From contig JAZOOX010000045.1 of NCBI GenBank assembly GCA_045655245.1, positions 1 through 59,820 on the forward strand: 59,820 nucleotides of DNA. The letters are read 5' to 3'. Each line of letters starts with the position of its first letter. Within the stretch, counting starts at the first letter, position 1. Positions 59,790 to 59,820 of the stretch are shown in pieces. A model generated the notes under the pieces. It was given only the letters and a program-made list of their open reading frames with translations. It made no database searches and was not told the origin of the DNA. Both the position numbers and the translations under genes were made by a program. This DNA comes from RGIG8785 sp045655245 (GTDB lineage Bacteria > Bacillota > Clostridia > RGIG8785).

Positions 59790-59820
59790 AATAAAAGCAC
59801 TCATATTGAGTGCTTTTATT
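59790..59820 (+). terminator. Rho-independent terminator after tRNA-Cys
   Basis: Perfect arms AATAAAAGCACTCA/TGAGTGCTTTTATT with a three-base loop, reaching the window edge. Confidence 0.8.

Overview
The window looks like a chromosomal stretch of a strictly anaerobic, endospore-related Firmicute of class Clostridia, most likely in or near Oscillospirales/Ruminococcaceae (inference). Supporting signs are a one-gene pyruvate:ferredoxin oxidoreductase, a SpoIID-family protein, a GerM-domain protein, perfect Spo0A boxes in several promoter regions, Gram-positive riboregulators (T-box, lysine riboswitch), strong purine-rich Shine-Dalgarno sites, and clostridial gene orders such as miaB-ylbF-mutS-mutL-miaA, polA-coaE-slt and trmR-trhP. 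GC content is moderate by eye.

Layout. 1-18.2 kb is a dense, co-directional housekeeping block: the end of cdaR, HPr, uvrC, pgsA, polA, coaE, a lytic transglycosylase, an M18 aminopeptidase, miaB, a YlbF-family gene, mutS, mutL, miaA, a HlyD-like adaptor and yggS. smpB and its partner ssrA (tmRNA) follow from one promoter. 19.1-21.3 kb is a small accessory cassette (unknown protein, VanW protein, P-loop kinase). Next come a T-box leader in front of an XRE-cupin-acyl-CoA synthetase fusion, and the CCA-adding enzyme. 25.3-28.1 kb (minus) holds aspartokinase and a D,D-carboxypeptidase homologue that has lost all three catalytic motifs. 28.2-31.9 kb is a two-component system with a GerM lipoprotein-like gene and two small proteins. 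31.9-36.1 kb (minus) is parE-parC. Then come a LUD protein, a soluble orphan histidine kinase and a PAP2 phosphatase, followed by the large PFOR gene, a DUF3343/cysteine-desulfurase pair, trmR-trhP, a tiny hydrophilic protein, tRNA-Arg, a GDPD and a tRNA-Asp/Thr/Lys cluster.

A 2.8-kb cassette of three zinc-ribbon membrane proteins is bracketed by a 29-bp direct repeat that is the 3' end of tRNA-Lys, the classic footprint of an integrated element. After it lie a gene preceded by 10-bp-phased Spo0A boxes, purine nucleoside phosphorylase, a lysine-riboswitch-controlled asd-dapA-dapB operon (minus), spoIID-like, queA, tgt, rnhA and a second tRNA cluster (Val, Asp, Phe, Gly, Cys).

How the genes work together. 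Several genes converge on tRNA and translation quality: miaB and miaA (A37), trmR and trhP (U34), queA and tgt (queuosine), cca, smpB/ssrA and nine tRNA genes. A second theme is DNA repair and replication (uvrC, polA, mutS, mutL, parE, parC, rnhA). The third is the aspartate pathway (lysC, asd, dapA, dapB) and cell-wall or sporulation functions. The best candidates for undescribed biology are the tRNA-Lys-flanked zinc-ribbon cassette, the T-box-controlled XRE-cupin-ligase, the carboxypeptidase pseudoenzyme with a Spo0A box, and the Spo0A-box array near 50.4 kb.
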